Source of the DNA: JBEIDK01 sp040383485
GTDB taxonomy: Bacteria; Bacteroidota; Bacteroidia; UBA4408
Length of the DNA stretch: 5,150 bases
NCBI GenBank assembly: GCA_040383485.1
Contig: JBEIDK010000190.1
Coordinates: 1 to 5,150, forward strand
Direction: 5' to 3'
Shown: positions 4,914 through 5,150 of the stretch, piece after piece
Layout of the letters: every line of letters starts with the position of its first letter
How positions within the stretch are numbered: position 1 is the first letter of the stretch
The notes under the pieces: model-generated
Told to the model about the DNA's origin: nothing
The model's input: only the letters and a program-made list of their open reading frames with translations
The model's database searches: none
Position numbers and translations under genes: made by a program

Positions 4914-5126
4914 CGAGACACAGATTATTCTCCTATTTATTTTCATCTTGGACCACTTGTGACAAGTAATTTTGGACATAGTTTACTTTGCACTTTTTCA
5001 TTTTGGTTTTCAAACTACAAACAAGAAAACAGACGACTTGTATTAATAACAAACACTCTTTCAGTTATTGCATTGGGACTATTTTTTGGTGCAATAATCG
5101 GACTTGCAATTGAAGGCGACATATGA
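4893..5126 (+). CDS. Small membrane protein, probably 5'-truncated, frame now starting in the IS end
   Basis: The frame of 77 residues starts at an ATG inside the IS right end. The first nine codons and the first base of the tenth are IS sequence, and the remainder, from DYSPIYFHLG on, is host DNA. No ATG occurs in frame after the IS boundary (a GTG at 4959-4961 is the nearest option), so the original N-terminus was probably lost. Residues ~28-40 are moderately hydrophobic (GHSLLCTFSFWF); after NYKQENRR comes one clear transmembrane helix, LVLITNTLSVIALGLFFGAI and on to ~residue 73, ending EGDI. By the positive-inside rule the ENRR side would be cytoplasmic. I do not recognise the family. Its stop overlaps the next start in ATGA, which shows that the gene belonged to an operon. 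Whether a chimeric product is made now is unknown; the IS right end has no obvious outward promoter. Confidence 0.5.
   Translation: MCKLFSGRDTDYSPIYFHLGPLVTSNFGHSLLCTFSFWFSNYKQENRRLVLITNTLSVIALGLFFGAIIGLAIEGDI
4896..4920 (-). repeat. IS right terminal inverted repeat (IRR)
   Basis: It ends CAGGACGAGACA. The complement of its 25 bases matches IRL at 22 positions, including the outermost 11. It ends in CA as expected for IS3-family elements. Confidence 0.92.
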
Positions 5127-5150
5127 GAATAATTGACGAACAGACAAGAA
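5123..5150 (+). CDS. Start of a downstream gene, cut by the window edge
   Basis: The ATG at 5123-5125 overlaps the TGA (5124-5126) of the preceding membrane-protein frame in an ATGA junction, a classic sign of translational coupling. Nine residues are visible (MRIIDEQTR) before the edge. No function can be assigned. Confidence 0.45.

Larger units (their letters stand above)
3383..4920 (+). mobile_element. IS3-family insertion sequence, apparently complete (1538 bp)
   Basis: The ends are 25-bp imperfect inverted repeats (3383-3407 and 4896-4920) matching at 22 of 25 positions, starting TGTCTCGTCCT and obeying the 5'-TG...CA-3' rule of the IS3 family. Inside are orfA (HTH plus leucine zipper) and orfB (DDE integrase core) in the 0/-1 arrangement typical of the family, with an A_AAA_AAG slippery heptamer. 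The length is within the usual IS3-family range. Both frames and all catalytic residues are intact, so the element could be active. The direct flanks are CAA on the left and CAG on the right; no 3-5 bp target duplication is convincing. About 235 bp downstream of orfB are non-coding and unusually structured. The subgroup (IS150-like or other) cannot be settled without a search. Confidence 0.93.

Noticed and set aside
4895..4920. Junction promoter formed by joined IS ends (as in IS911 and IS2 circles)
   Set aside because: With the ends abutted by a few bases, no TTG falls 19-21 nt before the left-end TAGGTTTA, so the sequence does not support it.
3380..4923. 3-bp target duplication CAA / CAG
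   Set aside because: Only two of three bases agree, which is expected often by chance, and no longer duplication is present.

Overview
The window looks like a piece of a Bacteroidota chromosome. The DNA is AT-rich, initiation sites mostly lack Shine-Dalgarno sequences, a signal peptide ends in the lineage-typical Asn-Ala-Gln, and two consecutive proteins end in type IX secretion (T9SS) type A C-terminal sorting domains. All genes that I can support are on the + strand. The genus cannot be told from the sequence.

Layout. (1) Positions 2-1033 hold the 3' part of a secreted protein: the end of an Asn-rich repeat region, an alpha-helical segment and a T9SS sorting domain. (2) A 14-bp perfect hairpin (1045-1073) closes that unit. 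(3) Positions 1184-3271 encode a complete 695-residue exported protein with nine Asp-box repeats (sialidase/sortilin-type beta-propeller blades) and its own T9SS sorting domain. (4) Positions 3272-3382 are non-coding and contain a long imperfect palindrome that touches the next element. (5) Positions 3383-4920 are an apparently intact 1538-bp IS3-family insertion sequence with 25-bp ends matching at 22 positions, orfA, orfB with a full DD(35)E catalytic set, and a textbook A_AAA_AAG frameshift site followed by a foldable stimulator. (6) To the right lies the 3' part of a small membrane-protein gene whose present reading frame begins inside the IS end; its stop overlaps the start of the next gene (ATGA), which leaves the window.

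The first two genes probably encode cell-surface or secreted products exported by Sec and then T9SS. They are separate from the IS, which appears to have landed in, or rearranged, the spacer downstream of them. There is no convincing target-site duplication, and the gene to the right has lost its start. This suggests a deletion or recombination event rather than a simple insertion.

The most unusual part is the IS itself. The module GTGTAAAC-N7-AGGA occurs three times in tandem at the right end and once, inverted, at the left terminus. A second A7 slippery run near the end of orfB opens a 29-codon extension. The 200-bp right non-coding segment carries a good Bacteroidota-type promoter on the minus strand, aimed at a self-closing stem-loop, so it could be a small antisense RNA. 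These are inferences from reading the sequence; no searches or folding programs were run.
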